In this document: one piece after another, positions 16,581 through 27,177 of the stretch
How positions within the stretch are numbered: position 1 is the stretch's first letter
Layout: every line of letters begins with the position of its first letter
Assembly: GCA_019241645.1 (NCBI GenBank)
Contig: JAFAWQ010000046.1
Coordinates: 1-55,539, forward strand
DNA: 55,539 nucleotides
Source of the DNA: Alphaproteobacteria bacterium
Lineage (GTDB): Bacteria; Pseudomonadota; Alphaproteobacteria; Micropepsales; Micropepsaceae
Direction of reading: 5' to 3'
Translations under genes and position numbers: made by a program
Notes under the pieces: generated by a model
What the model saw: only the letters and a program-made list of their open reading frames with translations
What the model was told of the DNA's origin: nothing
Databases searched by the model: none

Positions 16581-18002
16581 CTACCGCCCGCCGACAAACG
16601 CCACGCGCAATAGGTTGGTGGAACCCGATGTTCCCAGCGGCACGCCGGCCGTAATCACGATCCGTTCGCCGGGAATGGCAAAGCCTTCGCGGCGTGCCAT
16701 CTCCGTCGCGCGTTCGACAACATCGTCAAGATCGTGTGCGTCTTCGGTGAGCACACAATGCAGACCCCAGGCAATGGAAAGGCGCCGCGCCGTTTCGATC
16801 ATTGGCGTGAGCGCGACAATCGGCGCCTCCGGCCGCTCGCGCGAGGCGCGAAGGCCGGTTGAACCGGTTTTGGTCCAGGTGACGATGGCGCGCGCGTGAA
16901 TGGTGTGCGTCACCTGGTGCACGGCGTCCATGATGGCATCGGCCGTGGTTTCTTCCGGCGGCGGCCGGGCCGCATCGATAAGTGATTGATAGAGCGGATC
17001 GCTTTCCGCAGCAGCGGCAATCTTGTTCATCATCGCCACAGCCTCGACCGGATGCTTTCCCGTGGCGGTTTCCGCCGACAGCATTACGGCATCGGCACCG
17101 TCGAACACCGCCGTTGCCACGTCGGAAACTTCGGCGCGCGTGGGTGAGGGCGATTCGATCATCGACTCCAGCATCTGCGTTGCGACGACCACGGGCTTGC
17201 CCATTTTGCGCGCCAGGCGGGTAATTTCCTTCTGGCGGCCGGGAACCGTTTCGATCGGCAGCTCGACTCCCAAATCTCCGCGCGCCACCATGAGCGCGTC
17301 GGACAGTTCGAGGATGTCGGGCAAAAACTCCAGCGCCTTTGGCTTTTCGATTTTCGCCAGCACGGCCGCGCGGCCGGCAACCAGCTTGCGCAACTCCGCT
17401 ACGTCGTCCGGCCGTTGCACGAAAGAAAGTGCAACCCAGTCGACCCCAATATCGAGCGCGGCGTGAAGATCGCGGCGGTCTTTGTCTGTCATTGCCGATA
17501 GCGGCAACAGCGTGTCTGGAAGATTTACGCCTTTGCGGTCGGTGATGACGCCACCCAACTCGACGACAGCTTCCGCTGAATCCGGTTTGGAGGCCCATGT
17601 GCGCAGACGCACTTTGCCGTCGTCGATCAGGAGACAATGCTTCTGCTTCAGCGCGGCGAACACTTCGGCGTGCGGAATCGGCAACGCGGCCGGATCGTCG
17701 GACCGTGGTTCGCGGACCAGCCGGATGCGCGCGCCTTCTTTCAGATCGACGCTTCCGCCTGGAAGCTCGCCCAGCCGGATTTTGGGTCCCTGCAGGTCCA
17801 CCAGAATCCCGATGGGGCGCTTGACACTGTCTTCGAGGGTACGAATGCGTGCCTGCACCCCCTTGAGCAATTCTGGCGTGTTGTGGCTCATGTTGATGCG
17901 GAAGACGTCCACGCCAGCATCGAACAACGCTTTGATGTTCTCGGGCGATGACGATGCCGGCCCGAGCGTCGCCACAATCTTGGTTTTTCGTCCGCGCGGC
18001 AT
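16581..18002 (-). CDS. pyk: Pyruvate kinase
   Basis: Pyruvate kinase transfers phosphate from phosphoenolpyruvate to ADP. The 473-residue protein begins RGRKTKIVATLGPASSSPE and carries FRINMSHNTPE, LVDLQGPKIRLG, the catalytic lysine in KIEKPKALEF, MVARGDLGVELP and VVATQMLESMI. Length and motif order are normal for the bacterial enzyme with an A/B barrel and C-terminal domain. It works downstream of the PPi-dependent phosphofructokinase found at 30.7 kb. It is divergent from gapR across 258 bases. Confidence 0.97.
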   Translation of the reverse strand: MPRGRKTKIVATLGPASSSPENIKALFDAGVDVFRINMSHNTPELLKGVQARIRTLEDSVKRPIGILVDLQGPKIRLGELPGGSVDLKEGARIRLVREPRSDDPAALPIPHAEVFAALKQKHCLLIDDGKVRLRTWASKPDSAEAVVELGGVITDRKGVNLPDTLLPLSAMTDKDRRDLHAALDIGVDWVALSFVQRPDDVAELRKLVAGRAAVLAKIEKPKALEFLPDILELSDALMVARGDLGVELPIETVPGRQKEITRLARKMGKPVVVATQMLESMIESPSPTRAEVSDVATAVFDGADAVMLSAETATGKHPVEAVAMMNKIAAAAESDPLYQSLIDAARPPPEETTADAIMDAVHQVTHTIHARAIVTWTKTGSTGLRASRERPEAPIVALTPMIETARRLSIAWGLHCVLTEDAHDLDDVVERATEMARREGFAIPGERIVITAGVPLGTSGSTNLLRVAFVGGR

Positions 18003-18260
18003 ACGGTCCTAACCGGCTTCCGCGTTGCATGGTTCCGCTTCTTGCGCGACAGAAAGTGGAGCCTTTGCCATCCGAATCATGTCGAACAATATCACGTGCC
18101 AAAACGCGAAGTGAGGCGGGGAGATCGAACTGCATGACGAACCCGTTTGCTTTGCGACACCCGCAAAGGATTCACAGCTAACTCTCTGTAGACGCGTTGC
18201 AGCCAAGGATATGGGGCCCGTATTGTACCCGTCCCTTGGGTTGGTGACGGAGAAGATTGC

Positions 18261-18536
18261 ATGTCAGCGTTGGGCGTCGCGGAGCGGACGAATGGGTCGA
18301 AAGCCGGGTTTGCAGTCGATCATTTGAGGTCGTTCATCGAGCGGGTAGAGCGTCTGGAAGAAGAAAAGGCGGCGCTCAGCGCGGATTTGCGCGAGGTTTA
18401 TTCCGAGGCGAAAGGGTCCGGCTTCGACACGAAGATCATGCGCCAGGTCGTCCGCCTGCGAAAATTGGACAAGTCAGATTTTCAGGAACGCGAAGCGGTG
18501 CTCGACCTATACATGAGCGCGCTGGGAATGCGTTAG
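18261..18536 (+). CDS. gapR: GapR nucleoid-associated protein (DUF2312)
   Basis: A 91-residue DUF2312 protein. It has a predicted coiled coil over about residues 20-50 ([20 protein letters not shown]) and the conserved [18 protein letters not shown] segment. In Caulobacter, GapR binds overtwisted AT-rich DNA ahead of moving polymerases and is important for replication and cell-cycle progression. A purine-rich GGAGAAG precedes the ATG by about 5 bases. The gene converges on the NtrC-type regulator, with 4 bases between stop codons. Confidence 0.92.
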   Translation: MSALGVAERTNGSKAGFAVDHLRSFIERVERLEEEKAALSADLREVYSEAKGSGFDTKIMRQVVRLRKLDKSDFQEREAVLDLYMSALGMR

Positions 18537-18540
18537 GACG

Positions 18541-20046
18541 TCAGCCAGTGGCCTGAAGAGGCGGCTCGCCCTGTTCAGCGAGTTCCTGCTCGAGACCGAG
18601 CTCCTTTAGCTTGCGATAGAGCGTCGAGCGCCCAATACCGAGCCGCCGGGCCACTTCCGACATATGACCTTCATAACGCGAGATCGCCATGCGGATCATC
18701 TCGATCTCGATTTCTTCCAGCTTGCGCATATGGCCAGCGATATCCGTGGCTGACATGGTGTAGGGCGAAGACAACGCTGTGATCGGACGCGCTGCCTGCC
18801 CATCCTGCTGTGGCGCTGGCGTTCTTGCGAGCGGCATATTGCGCCGCGCGCGGAGCTCAACACCCATGGCCGCGGCGATCTGTGGAAAATCACAGACATC
18901 CAGCACGTCCCCATCGCATAGAACGACGGCGCGGAAGATGGTGTTTTCCAGTTGGCGAACGTTGCCTGGCCAGGTGAAATCGGCAATCAGGTCGGATGCT
19001 TCGGGCGTGAGGGCTGTCACCGCCTTGCTTTCTTCCGCGGCAAAGCGGGCAATGAAATGGCGCGCCAGCGCGGGCACGTCTTCGCGACGCTGCCTGAGCG
19101 GCGGCACAAAAATAGGAAACACGTTCAGACGATAATATAGATCTTCGCGGAACCGGCCTTCTCGGGTGAGTTCTGCCAGATCGCGGTTGGTCGCTGAAAT
19201 GATACGCGCGTCAACTTTCACCGGCCGCTTGGCGCCCACGGGATCGACTTCGCCTTCCTGCAGCGCGCGGAGGAGCTTCACCTGCATGTCGAGCCGCAAC
19301 TCGCCGATTTCATCCAAGAACAGCGTGCCCCCGTCGGATTCCTGGAATTTTCCGAGATGTTTGTCCGACGCGCCCGTAAACGAACCCTTTTCGTGTCCGA
19401 ACAGGATCGACTCGACAAGGTTATCCGGAATGGCGCCGCAGTTCACGGTGACGAACGGCCGTCCGGCGCGATCGGAAGATCCCTGGATGGCGCGCGCAAT
19501 AAGCTCCTTGCCGACGCCGGACTCGCCCTCGATCAGAATGGGAATAGTAGATTGCGCCGCCCGCTGGCCGAGGCGGATCACCTGGCGCATTTCCGAGCTC
19601 TTGGCGATCAGGTCCTCGAAAGCGAGCCGATTCTCGGTTTTCTTTTTCAGTCGCGTGACTTCGCCCGAAAGGGTGCCGATCTTCAGCGCATTGCGAATGG
19701 AAACCGTAATACGCTCGGGGCTGGCCGGCTTGACCAGGAAGTCGCTGGCGCCGGCGCGCATCGCTTCGACCGCTGAATCGATTCCCCCTTTCGCCGTCAG
19801 CACAATGACGGGCAAGTCGGGATACGTGCCGCGCAGCCTGGTCAGCACGGCGACACCATCCATGTCCGGCATGACGAGATCGAGCAGCATCAAACTGATC
19901 TGATCGCCGCGCGGCCCGTTCAAAAGATCGAGTGCCGGTTGTCCGCCCGGCGCGGTGACCGCCGGCATGCCCGCACGCGTGATCGCCGCCTCAAGCAGGC
20001 GGCGTTGAACCGGATCGTCGTCGACAATCAGAATATGCTGCGCCAT
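18541..20046 (-). CDS. Sigma-54-dependent response regulator, NtrC family
   Basis: A 501-residue activator with three parts. The receiver domain (about 1-120) has the acidic pair in IVDDDP, phosphoacceptor D56 in LLDLVMPDMDG and a conserved lysine in FLVKPAS. The AAA+ domain has Walker A GESGVGKE, HEKGSFTGA and GGTLFLDEIGEL. The Fis-type helix-turn-helix is at the C-terminus (MSEVARRLGIGRSTLYRKLK). The sigma-54 contact loop reads GSFTGA where GAFTGA is the consensus. No histidine kinase gene is adjacent, so the cognate sensor and targets are unknown. No clear -24/-12 promoter was seen nearby. Confidence 0.93.
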   Translation of the reverse strand: MAQHILIVDDDPVQRRLLEAAITRAGMPAVTAPGGQPALDLLNGPRGDQISLMLLDLVMPDMDGVAVLTRLRGTYPDLPVIVLTAKGGIDSAVEAMRAGASDFLVKPASPERITVSIRNALKIGTLSGEVTRLKKKTENRLAFEDLIAKSSEMRQVIRLGQRAAQSTIPILIEGESGVGKELIARAIQGSSDRAGRPFVTVNCGAIPDNLVESILFGHEKGSFTGASDKHLGKFQESDGGTLFLDEIGELRLDMQVKLLRALQEGEVDPVGAKRPVKVDARIISATNRDLAELTREGRFREDLYYRLNVFPIFVPPLRQRREDVPALARHFIARFAAEESKAVTALTPEASDLIADFTWPGNVRQLENTIFRAVVLCDGDVLDVCDFPQIAAAMGVELRARRNMPLARTPAPQQDGQAARPITALSSPYTMSATDIAGHMRKLEEIEIEMIRMAISRYEGHMSEVARRLGIGRSTLYRKLKELGLEQELAEQGEPPLQATG

Positions 20047-20374
20047 GCACGGCCTTTGTTGCTACCGCCATGCTTGCCGATGAAAGGTAAAGGTGACGTT
20101 TAATTCCCGCTTTGCGACATTGCGCAAACCATGCGCGCCGCAAGAATTCGCGGCATTGCGGCCCGATCGTGAACGCGCTGGTGAAGGAACCGTAAACATC
20201 GGCTTGCCTGGGTACAATTCCCTCGGCGTGGTCGCAGAATTTCGTTCTGTTCTTTCGAGTTATTCTGCGGCCTTGTTGCGTAGCTCCGCGCGTCACGCCG
20301 GGTGCAGAATACCTGCGCAAAAAGCCTCCGCGCCATGCACGCAACGAGTGGCTTTGCAAGCAGTGGAGCGGCCG
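20047..20374. other. Intergenic region, nothing recognised
   Basis: This 328-base stretch lies upstream of the NtrC-type gene and downstream of the BNR propeller gene. Short frames exist on both strands but none resembles a known protein, and there is no strong hairpin with a T-run. It must contain the promoter of the NtrC-type gene. Confidence 0.5.
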
Positions 20375-21610
20375 TTAATGGCAGATTCCATACAGCACCG
20401 TCGCGTTCGGTCCTTCAAAGACTACGGAGTTGTAGGCAGGTGAGGCCTGCATACCGGGTCCCAGGAATACCGGCGGATAGACATGCCCCTTCTTTCCGTT
20501 CCAGACACGCACCCCATCGGCCGCGACGGCGGTCAGGCGAAAAGCGCCGGTGGTCGCGTCGACCCACGGAATCGGCCGCTGAAAATCGCCATCCAGATGC
20601 CGCAATCCTGTCGGCCCGCTCAAATTCACGGCAGGAGCGAAGGATTTTCCGCCATCTTTCGACGATGTGAGATACACCTGAAAATCGTTATGCCTGTCTA
20701 CGGCGGTGGGTCTGAGAAAGGAGATGTAAATCTCGGAGCCGCCGTCGGCGACCATCACCTGCCTCGCAGGCTCGGCGACGATCAGGGGCGCGCTCCATGT
20801 TTCTCCGCGGTCGAGACTCTGCAGATAGATTGCCTGGAGAGGAACATCCTCGCGCCAAACCAGGGAAATTCTGCCGCTTGCCGGTTCTATCGAAAGGATG
20901 GGCTCATTGGAGCCGCTCGGGCGCGCTTCCGTGAGATTTTGCTGCTTGAAGGTCACGCCGCCGTCGTGGCTGCGGGCGAAGACCGTGTCTGCCCTCCCAT
21001 CATTGATTCCCCACGCGAGATAAACGTCATGTCCAAGACTGGCGATGACAATTTCCGCCGCTGCGGGCGCGATGGGAATCAGCGGTGAAATCGTGCGGCC
21101 GCCGTCGCTGCTGTTGCGAATGGAGACATTGCCATCGTTCGTCAGATACGCGATGTGAACGGCATTGCCGTCGGCGGCGATCTGCATAAGCGTCGACGGC
21201 CGCTTTAGCCCCAGATCGGTAGCGGTATCCCACGAGAGCCCATGATTATGGCTGGCGGAGAAAAAGGCGTGCACACCGTCCGCCTCGTACTTTGCCCACA
21301 ACGCGTAAGCGTTCGCGCCTCCTGCGGCGAAACGAACATCTCTATCTTGGCCACCGCCGTCACTCAAAATGATCGGTGCGGTGATCGTTCGGCCCCAGTC
21401 GGACGATGCGACGACTCCTACATCGGTCCCCTCGGCAAACCCCGCATAGACGTATTTCCCGAGCCGGATGGGATTGGAGCCTTCCTCAGCAACATGTGCA
21501 CCTGGCCCGGCAATCTGCACGGTACTGCAGCCGGCGAAACCTTGGGCCAAAGCGGGGTAGAGCAGAATCATGACCGCAGGAAGCCGGGCCAGCACTCGCA
21601 TAGATTGCAC
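20375..21610 (-). CDS. Secreted BNR/Asp-box beta-propeller (sialidase-like fold)
   Basis: A 411-residue exported protein. A signal peptide of about 25 residues (LPAVMILLYPALAQGFAG) is followed by at least six Asp-box repeats of the form S-x-D-x-G-x-T/S-F/W: SSDWGRTI, SHNHGLSW, SSDGGRTI, SHDGGVTF, SLDRGETW and SKDGGKSF. These mark a six-bladed propeller as in sialidases. The catalytic arginine triad of true sialidases was not identified, so a glycan-binding or structural role is equally likely. Two ATGs, at 21610 and 21601, are possible starts. Confidence 0.75.
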   Translation of the reverse strand: MQSMRVLARLPAVMILLYPALAQGFAGCSTVQIAGPGAHVAEEGSNPIRLGKYVYAGFAEGTDVGVVASSDWGRTITAPIILSDGGGQDRDVRFAAGGANAYALWAKYEADGVHAFFSASHNHGLSWDTATDLGLKRPSTLMQIAADGNAVHIAYLTNDGNVSIRNSSDGGRTISPLIPIAPAAAEIVIASLGHDVYLAWGINDGRADTVFARSHDGGVTFKQQNLTEARPSGSNEPILSIEPASGRISLVWREDVPLQAIYLQSLDRGETWSAPLIVAEPARQVMVADGGSEIYISFLRPTAVDRHNDFQVYLTSSKDGGKSFAPAVNLSGPTGLRHLDGDFQRPIPWVDATTGAFRLTAVAADGVRVWNGKKGHVYPPVFLGPGMQASPAYNSVVFEGPNATVLYGICH

Positions 21611-21633
21611 CTTGACAAGGACTGCAACCTAGA

Positions 21634-21661
21634 ATTGTATACTAAATCAGCGACGCGGCAA
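21634..21661 (-). promoter_or_regulatory. Possible sigma-70 promoter of the BNR propeller gene
   Basis: On the minus strand TTGCCG (21661-21656) and TACAAT (21639-21634) are separated by 16 bases and lie about 25 bases upstream of the start codon. This is a local AT-rich patch in an otherwise GC-rich spacer. The match to the -35 and -10 consensus is moderate. Confidence 0.35.
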
Positions 21662-21696
21662 CCTCGGGGACGGTTGGGCACAGCATTGCTTAAGGC

Positions 21697-22806
<1,110 letters not shown>

Positions 22807-22940
22807 CGGCGGAGATCCTAGCGGTATTCCTCGGGCCGCTTTAGACCACGGATAGGCCGCGGCGGGCCAGAGTTGAGGCGGAGGGGCGTGGCGACTATTC
22901 TCCGTAAGACAGTAGCCAGGGTATCGCGTTGAGATTGTGT

Positions 22941-23879
22941 ATGAAATTGCGGGCGTGCGCAGCTGCCGCGCTCGTTGGGGCTGCAGCGTTGGCTGCGTCG
23001 GCAACGGCTCAGAACACGCAGGGACAGTTTACGCCGGACGCCAACGCGCCGATCCAGCTGCACATGCCCGTGCAGCTTCATTTGCCCTCGCAATCCAAAC
23101 GTCCGAAGCGCAAGACGGTAAAAAAATCTACGAGCGTTTCGGTCGAGGCAAGGTCCGTCACGCCCGGACCCCGGGCGGCGTCTCCGCGGATGCCATCTCG
23201 GCAACCGCCAAAAACCGTGGCTCGTGGGTCCGCGCCGTCACCCAGTCTTGTCGAATCCCGCACTGATCGCCGCAAGGCGGTGCAGGAGGTTCTGGCGGCA
23301 CCGGCCAGCACCACCGCAACATCGGAATCGGCAGCCGACGTCTCACCGGCTGCCATCCCGTTTTCCTTCGATAGTTCTGCTCCGCCGCCGCCGGCGACCA
23401 AACCGAAGCCGATGGTGACGAAGCCAAAAGGGGCAACTGCGCCGAAGCGTGCACAAACAGCTTCGCTGCAACCGCCGCCACAACGGACCGCTCCGGCAGG
23501 CCCGAGCCCGATGCCAGAGCCGCCCAAGCCTCCGGCCGACCCGCATGCCGGCATGACGAAGAAGGGAGAGGTGCTGTTCTCCGGCCAGAGCATCGAGCCG
23601 AACGGCGACAGCGCGGATTCGGTCAAATCGATGGCCGGTACGCTGAACGCGGCTTTGGATGCAGGTGCATCACGCGTTGAGCTGGAAGCCTTCGGGGGCA
23701 ATCCTGGCGACAAATCCTCCGAGGCACGCCGGCTGTCGCTTAGGCGCGCGCTCGCCATCCGCCAGATCTTGATCGACAGCGGCGTGCCCGCCACTCGCAT
23801 CGATGTGAAGGCATTAGGCGGTGTGAATGATCGCGGCAATGCCGACCGCGTGGATGTGTGGCTGCGCGGCGCCGGTTGA
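22941..23879 (+). CDS. OmpA-family protein with proline-rich linker
   Basis: A 312-residue exported protein. A signal peptide ([20 protein letters not shown]) precedes a long linker rich in Pro, Ala, Lys and Ser (about residues 30-200). The C-terminal 100 residues form an OmpA-like domain with [18 protein letters not shown] and [20 protein letters not shown], ending in VDVWLRG. Such domains bind peptidoglycan, and the linker could span the periplasm. The ATG at 22941 is preferred over a TTG at 22929. Its stop directly abuts the stop of the convergent MFS gene. Confidence 0.8.
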   Translation: MKLRACAAAALVGAAALAASATAQNTQGQFTPDANAPIQLHMPVQLHLPSQSKRPKRKTVKKSTSVSVEARSVTPGPRAASPRMPSRQPPKTVARGSAPSPSLVESRTDRRKAVQEVLAAPASTTATSESAADVSPAAIPFSFDSSAPPPPATKPKPMVTKPKGATAPKRAQTASLQPPPQRTAPAGPSPMPEPPKPPADPHAGMTKKGEVLFSGQSIEPNGDSADSVKSMAGTLNAALDAGASRVELEAFGGNPGDKSSEARRLSLRRALAIRQILIDSGVPATRIDVKALGGVNDRGNADRVDVWLRGAG

Positions 23880-25127
23880 TCAGACGGACGGTACTGTTGC
23901 TTTCATATCCACGTCGCGGGCTTCGCGTCCAAGCAGAGTCAGCACGACGATCGTGAGCGCCGCAGCAATCGCAACAATTATCAGCGCGACGGAATAGTTT
24001 TCGCCGTTGGCGGCCGCGATACCCGTCTGCAGCGGCAGATTGTAAGACGCGATGAAATTGCCGAGCTGATACACCGTGCCCGGGAATGTTCCACGTGCTT
24101 CGGGGGGTGACAGTTCGTTGAGGTGCGCGGGGATCACGCCCCACGCGCCTTGCACGAAGAACTGCATCATGAACGCGCCGACTGCCAGCATGGTGGCGGT
24201 TTCCGAATAGGCCCACAGATAGCTCACCGGAATGGCGAGCAGCGCCGCCAGCACGATGGCGCGACGCCGTCCGATACTCTGGCTGTAAAGGCCGAACGTC
24301 CACCCGCCGAGAATGGCGCCGATGTTGTAGATGATGGCGATATTTCCAGTGGTGTGGACATCGAAATGGTGCTGCACCTGCAGGAATGTGGGGTACGCGT
24401 CCTGCGTGCCATGGCTGAAGAAATTGAACGCCGTCATCAGCAGAATGGCATACAGCGCCAGCTGCCAGTGCTTTTTCAGCACGTTGATCACCGTGCCGCT
24501 GCGCGCGTGTTCCGTGGACCAACCCGGCGATTCCGGCACATGGCGGCGAATGTAAAGAATAAGCAGCGCCGGAATGATGCCGACCAGAAACAGGCTGCGC
24601 CACGGCGCCAATCCTGTGAGGGCACCGAGCGGTTCATAGAAATTGCGATAGACGATGGCGGCCAGCAAATATCCGGTCGGATAACCGGACTGCAGCAGCC
24701 CCGAAACGATCCCACGTGCCTCCGGCTTGATGCTTTCCATGGTCAGCGAGGCCCCGATGCCCCACTCGCCGCCCATCGCCACGCCGAACAGCGCGCGGAT
24801 GATGAGGAAGCCGATAAGGTTGGGCGAAAAGGCGGTGGCCAAACCCAGCAGCGAATAGAGCGCTACGTCTGCCATCAGCACCGGGCGGCGGCCGAAGCGA
24901 TCCGCCAGCCGGCCGAAGATGAACGCGCCGACCGGCCGCAGCGCCAGGGTCAGCGTCGTCGCCCAGGCGATGTCGGTTTTCGTGGCGCCGAACGCGTGCG
25001 CCACGTCCTTGATGACGAACACCATGAGGAAGAAATCGAAGGCGTCGAGCGTCCAGCCGAGATAGCTGGCGGCGACGACATGCTTCTGCGCCGAGGTCCA
25101 GCCGCGCAACGCGTCCAGTGCTGCCAC
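23880..25127 (-). CDS. MFS transporter, carboxylate/sialate:H+ symporter-like
   Basis: A 415-residue membrane protein with about 12 predicted helices. Early motifs are SYLGWTLDAFDFFLMVFVIK and the MFS loop GRLADRFGRRPVLM, followed by MGGEWGIGASLTMESIKP. These resemble the sialate:H+ and carboxylate symporter group. It is the last gene of a four-gene minus-strand cluster behind the sulfotransferase and the two CoA-transferase subunits, so uptake of a keto acid or other carboxylate for the CoA-transferase is the best guess. The gap to the upstream scoB gene is 18 bases. Confidence 0.85.
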   Translation of the reverse strand: MAALDALRGWTSAQKHVVAASYLGWTLDAFDFFLMVFVIKDVAHAFGATKTDIAWATTLTLALRPVGAFIFGRLADRFGRRPVLMADVALYSLLGLATAFSPNLIGFLIIRALFGVAMGGEWGIGASLTMESIKPEARGIVSGLLQSGYPTGYLLAAIVYRNFYEPLGALTGLAPWRSLFLVGIIPALLILYIRRHVPESPGWSTEHARSGTVINVLKKHWQLALYAILLMTAFNFFSHGTQDAYPTFLQVQHHFDVHTTGNIAIIYNIGAILGGWTFGLYSQSIGRRRAIVLAALLAIPVSYLWAYSETATMLAVGAFMMQFFVQGAWGVIPAHLNELSPPEARGTFPGTVYQLGNFIASYNLPLQTGIAAANGENYSVALIIVAIAAALTIVVLTLLGREARDVDMKATVPSV

Positions 25128-25145
25128 GTTCCCCCCTTGGCGCGA

Positions 25146-25775
25146 TCAGTTGACCAGCGCGGCTTCCGTTTTCGCGTTGATTTCCTCGCGGCTCACACCC
25201 GGCGCAAGCTGCGACACAGAAAGGCCGCCCTCAACCACGTCAAACAGTCCGAGATTGGTGATGATCCGCTGCACGCAGTGGAGTCCGGTGAGCGGCAGGG
25301 TGCATTTCTTCAGGAGTTTTGGCCTGCCTGCCTTGTCGGTGTGATCCATGATGACCACGCAGCGCTTGACGCCGGCTACCAGATCCATGGCGCCACCCAT
25401 GCCTTTCACCAGCTTGCCGGGCACCATCCAGTTGGCGAGATCGCCGTTCTCGCTCACCTCCATGGCGCCGAGGATCGAAAGATCGATGTGGCCGCCGCGG
25501 ATCATGCCGAAGGAATCGGAGGAGGAAAAATAGGAGGTCTTGGGAAGCTCGGTGATCGTCTGCTTTCCGGCATTGATGAGATCGGGATCGACCTCGTTGT
25601 CGCGCGGAAACGGCCCCATGCCCAGCATGCCGTTTTCCGATTGCAGGGTCACCTCCATGCCTTCGGGGATGTAGTTCGCGACCAGGGTGGGAATGCCGAT
25701 GCCAAGATTCACGTAGAATCCGTCGTGCAGCTCTTCCGCCGCGCGCTTTGCCATTTCATCGCGTGTCCAGGGCAT
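25146..25775 (-). CDS. scoB: 3-oxoacid CoA-transferase subunit B
   Basis: The 209-residue beta subunit carries the catalytic glutamate in the [14 protein letters not shown] motif, and later [20 protein letters not shown]. With subunit A it transfers CoA, usually from succinyl-CoA, to a 3-oxoacid such as acetoacetate. Close relatives include the beta-ketoadipate (PcaJ) and acetoacetate (AtoA) enzymes, and the exact acceptor cannot be decided here. It begins 3 bases after the end of subunit A. Confidence 0.92.
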   Translation of the reverse strand: MPWTRDEMAKRAAEELHDGFYVNLGIGIPTLVANYIPEGMEVTLQSENGMLGMGPFPRDNEVDPDLINAGKQTITELPKTSYFSSSDSFGMIRGGHIDLSILGAMEVSENGDLANWMVPGKLVKGMGGAMDLVAGVKRCVVIMDHTDKAGRPKLLKKCTLPLTGLHCVQRIITNLGLFDVVEGGLSVSQLAPGVSREEINAKTEAALVN

Positions 25776-25777
25776 GG

Positions 25778-26476
25778 TCAGGCCTCCCGCACGGTGCGCT
25801 TTTCAATGCGTTTTTCGTGATCAGCACCTTCGATGATGCGCTGCACGAAAATGCCCGGCGTGTGGATGCAATCGGGATCGAGCGAACCCACCGGCACCAG
25901 TTCTTCTACTTCCGCCACCGTGACTTTCCCCGCCGTTGCCATCATCGGATTGAAGTTTCGTGCCGTCTTTCGATAGATGAGATTGCCCTCGGCATCGCCG
26001 CGCCAGGCTTTCACAATGGACAGATCGGCGGTCAGCCCGCGTTCCAGTATGTAGGTCTCGCCGCCGAAATCCTTGTGCTCCTTGCCTTCGGCGATCAGCG
26101 TGCCGACGCCCGTTTTTGTATAGAAGCCCGGAATCCCTGCGCCGCCGGCCCGAATACGCTCGGCCAAAGTGCCTTGCGGATTGAATTCCAGCTCGAGTTC
26201 GCCCGAAAGATACTGCTTCTCGAAGGTGTCGTTCTCGCCGACATAGGACGAGACCATCTTTCTGATCTGCCGCGTCTGCAGCAAAATGCCGAGGCCGAAA
26301 TCGTCGACGCCGCAATTGTTGGAGATGACAGTGACATTGTTCACGCCGGAATCCCGCAGCGCCAGTATCAGATTCTCCGGAATGCCGCACAGGCCGAAGC
26401 CGCCCGCCATGATCGTCATGCCGTCGAACAGCACGCCATCCAGCGCGGCCTTCGCGTCGGGATAGATTTTTTTCAT
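25778..26476 (-). CDS. scoA: 3-oxoacid CoA-transferase subunit A
   Basis: The 232-residue alpha subunit has the family's [20 protein letters not shown] glycine-rich segment, [17 protein letters not shown], and [15 protein letters not shown]. Together with subunit B it forms the SCOT-type CoA-transferase. Its ATG overlaps the stop of the upstream sulfotransferase gene as ATGA, so the two are co-translated, an unusual pairing discussed under findings. Confidence 0.93.
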   Translation of the reverse strand: MKKIYPDAKAALDGVLFDGMTIMAGGFGLCGIPENLILALRDSGVNNVTVISNNCGVDDFGLGILLQTRQIRKMVSSYVGENDTFEKQYLSGELELEFNPQGTLAERIRAGGAGIPGFYTKTGVGTLIAEGKEHKDFGGETYILERGLTADLSIVKAWRGDAEGNLIYRKTARNFNPMMATAGKVTVAEVEELVPVGSLDPDCIHTPGIFVQRIIEGADHEKRIEKRTVREA

Positions 26477-27117
26477 GCCTGCTTCTCTGCCTGTTGCTGA
26501 CGCCGTGCCGCCACGCGGGCCTGGAATTCTTCCGTCGTGTTTGTGAATGGGAACGGCGCCGGCGGCACTGGCACCTTCAGGAAATCACACAGAGGGTCCC
26601 ATCCGTGTTCCGGTTCGAACACCAGCAGCCGTTCTTTTGCAATGACTCGAACCACTTCGGCGTTGTGCCGTTCATACGCGGCGATGACACGCGCTTCGTC
26701 GTAATGGTTCTGGAAGGTTTCTTCGATCAGACGCATCAGCAACTGGCTGTGGGTGTCTCGCGGTTTCTCGTCCCGCTCAATGCCTTGTGTGACTTCGAAA
26801 ATGGTTTTGGAAATGCTGGCATACCATTTCTTCGGATCGCGGCGGCTGAGGATGACCTTCGCCTGAGGATAGTGGCGCGCCAGCTCCCTGTAGAAATGGC
26901 AGCTGGGAAAATCGACGCTGGAACGGTACTGGGCGAGGAAGCTGTCCCAATCAATCGCCTCGCCGTTCACGGCCGCGAGCCAGGTGGCATCCTGCTCGGG
27001 GTGCTGGAGAACCTCAATCATGTGATGGCAGGGGCCGAAGCCTAGCTGCTCCAGCGCCGCCTTCAGGGTCATTGTGCCTGTGCGGCCCAACCCAGCCCCG
27101 ATCACCTGTAGCGCCAT
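26473..27117 (-). CDS. Sulfotransferase family protein
   Basis: A 214-residue protein of the P-loop sulfotransferase superfamily. The 5'-phosphosulfate-binding loop is GAGLGRTGTMTLKAALEQLG at the N-terminus. The 3'-phosphate-binding region is AKVILSRRDPKKWYASISKT, and WDPLCDFLKVPVPPAPFPF lies near the C-terminus. The acceptor is unknown. The ATG at 27117 starts directly before the P-loop; the longer frame to 27627 runs antisense through the PEBP gene. It heads the cluster with scoA, scoB and the MFS carrier and is divergent from the PEBP gene. Confidence 0.85.
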   Translation of the reverse strand: MALQVIGAGLGRTGTMTLKAALEQLGFGPCHHMIEVLQHPEQDATWLAAVNGEAIDWDSFLAQYRSSVDFPSCHFYRELARHYPQAKVILSRRDPKKWYASISKTIFEVTQGIERDEKPRDTHSQLLMRLIEETFQNHYDEARVIAAYERHNAEVVRVIAKERLLVFEPEHGWDPLCDFLKVPVPPAPFPFTNTTEEFQARVAARRQQQAEKQA

Positions 27118-27177
27118 TGTGTTCGCCCCTTGAGGTTCAGCGGGTGTAATATGGCGGGAGGCCCGGAGACAATCGCC

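Noticed and set aside
16726..18135. A 469-codon minus-strand open frame
   Set aside because: It overlaps pyk in another frame of the same strand and reads as Arg/Gly-rich noise, while pyk has all its motifs.
18009..18206. A 65-codon minus-strand open frame between pyk and gapR
   Set aside because: It has no plausible ribosome site, is Ser/Ala/Cys-rich without a family match, and probably represents the pyk leader and promoter.
24123..25820. A 565-codon plus-strand open frame
   Set aside because: It lies antisense to the MFS and CoA-transferase genes, has no family resemblance, and its composition is that of the complement of GC-rich codons.
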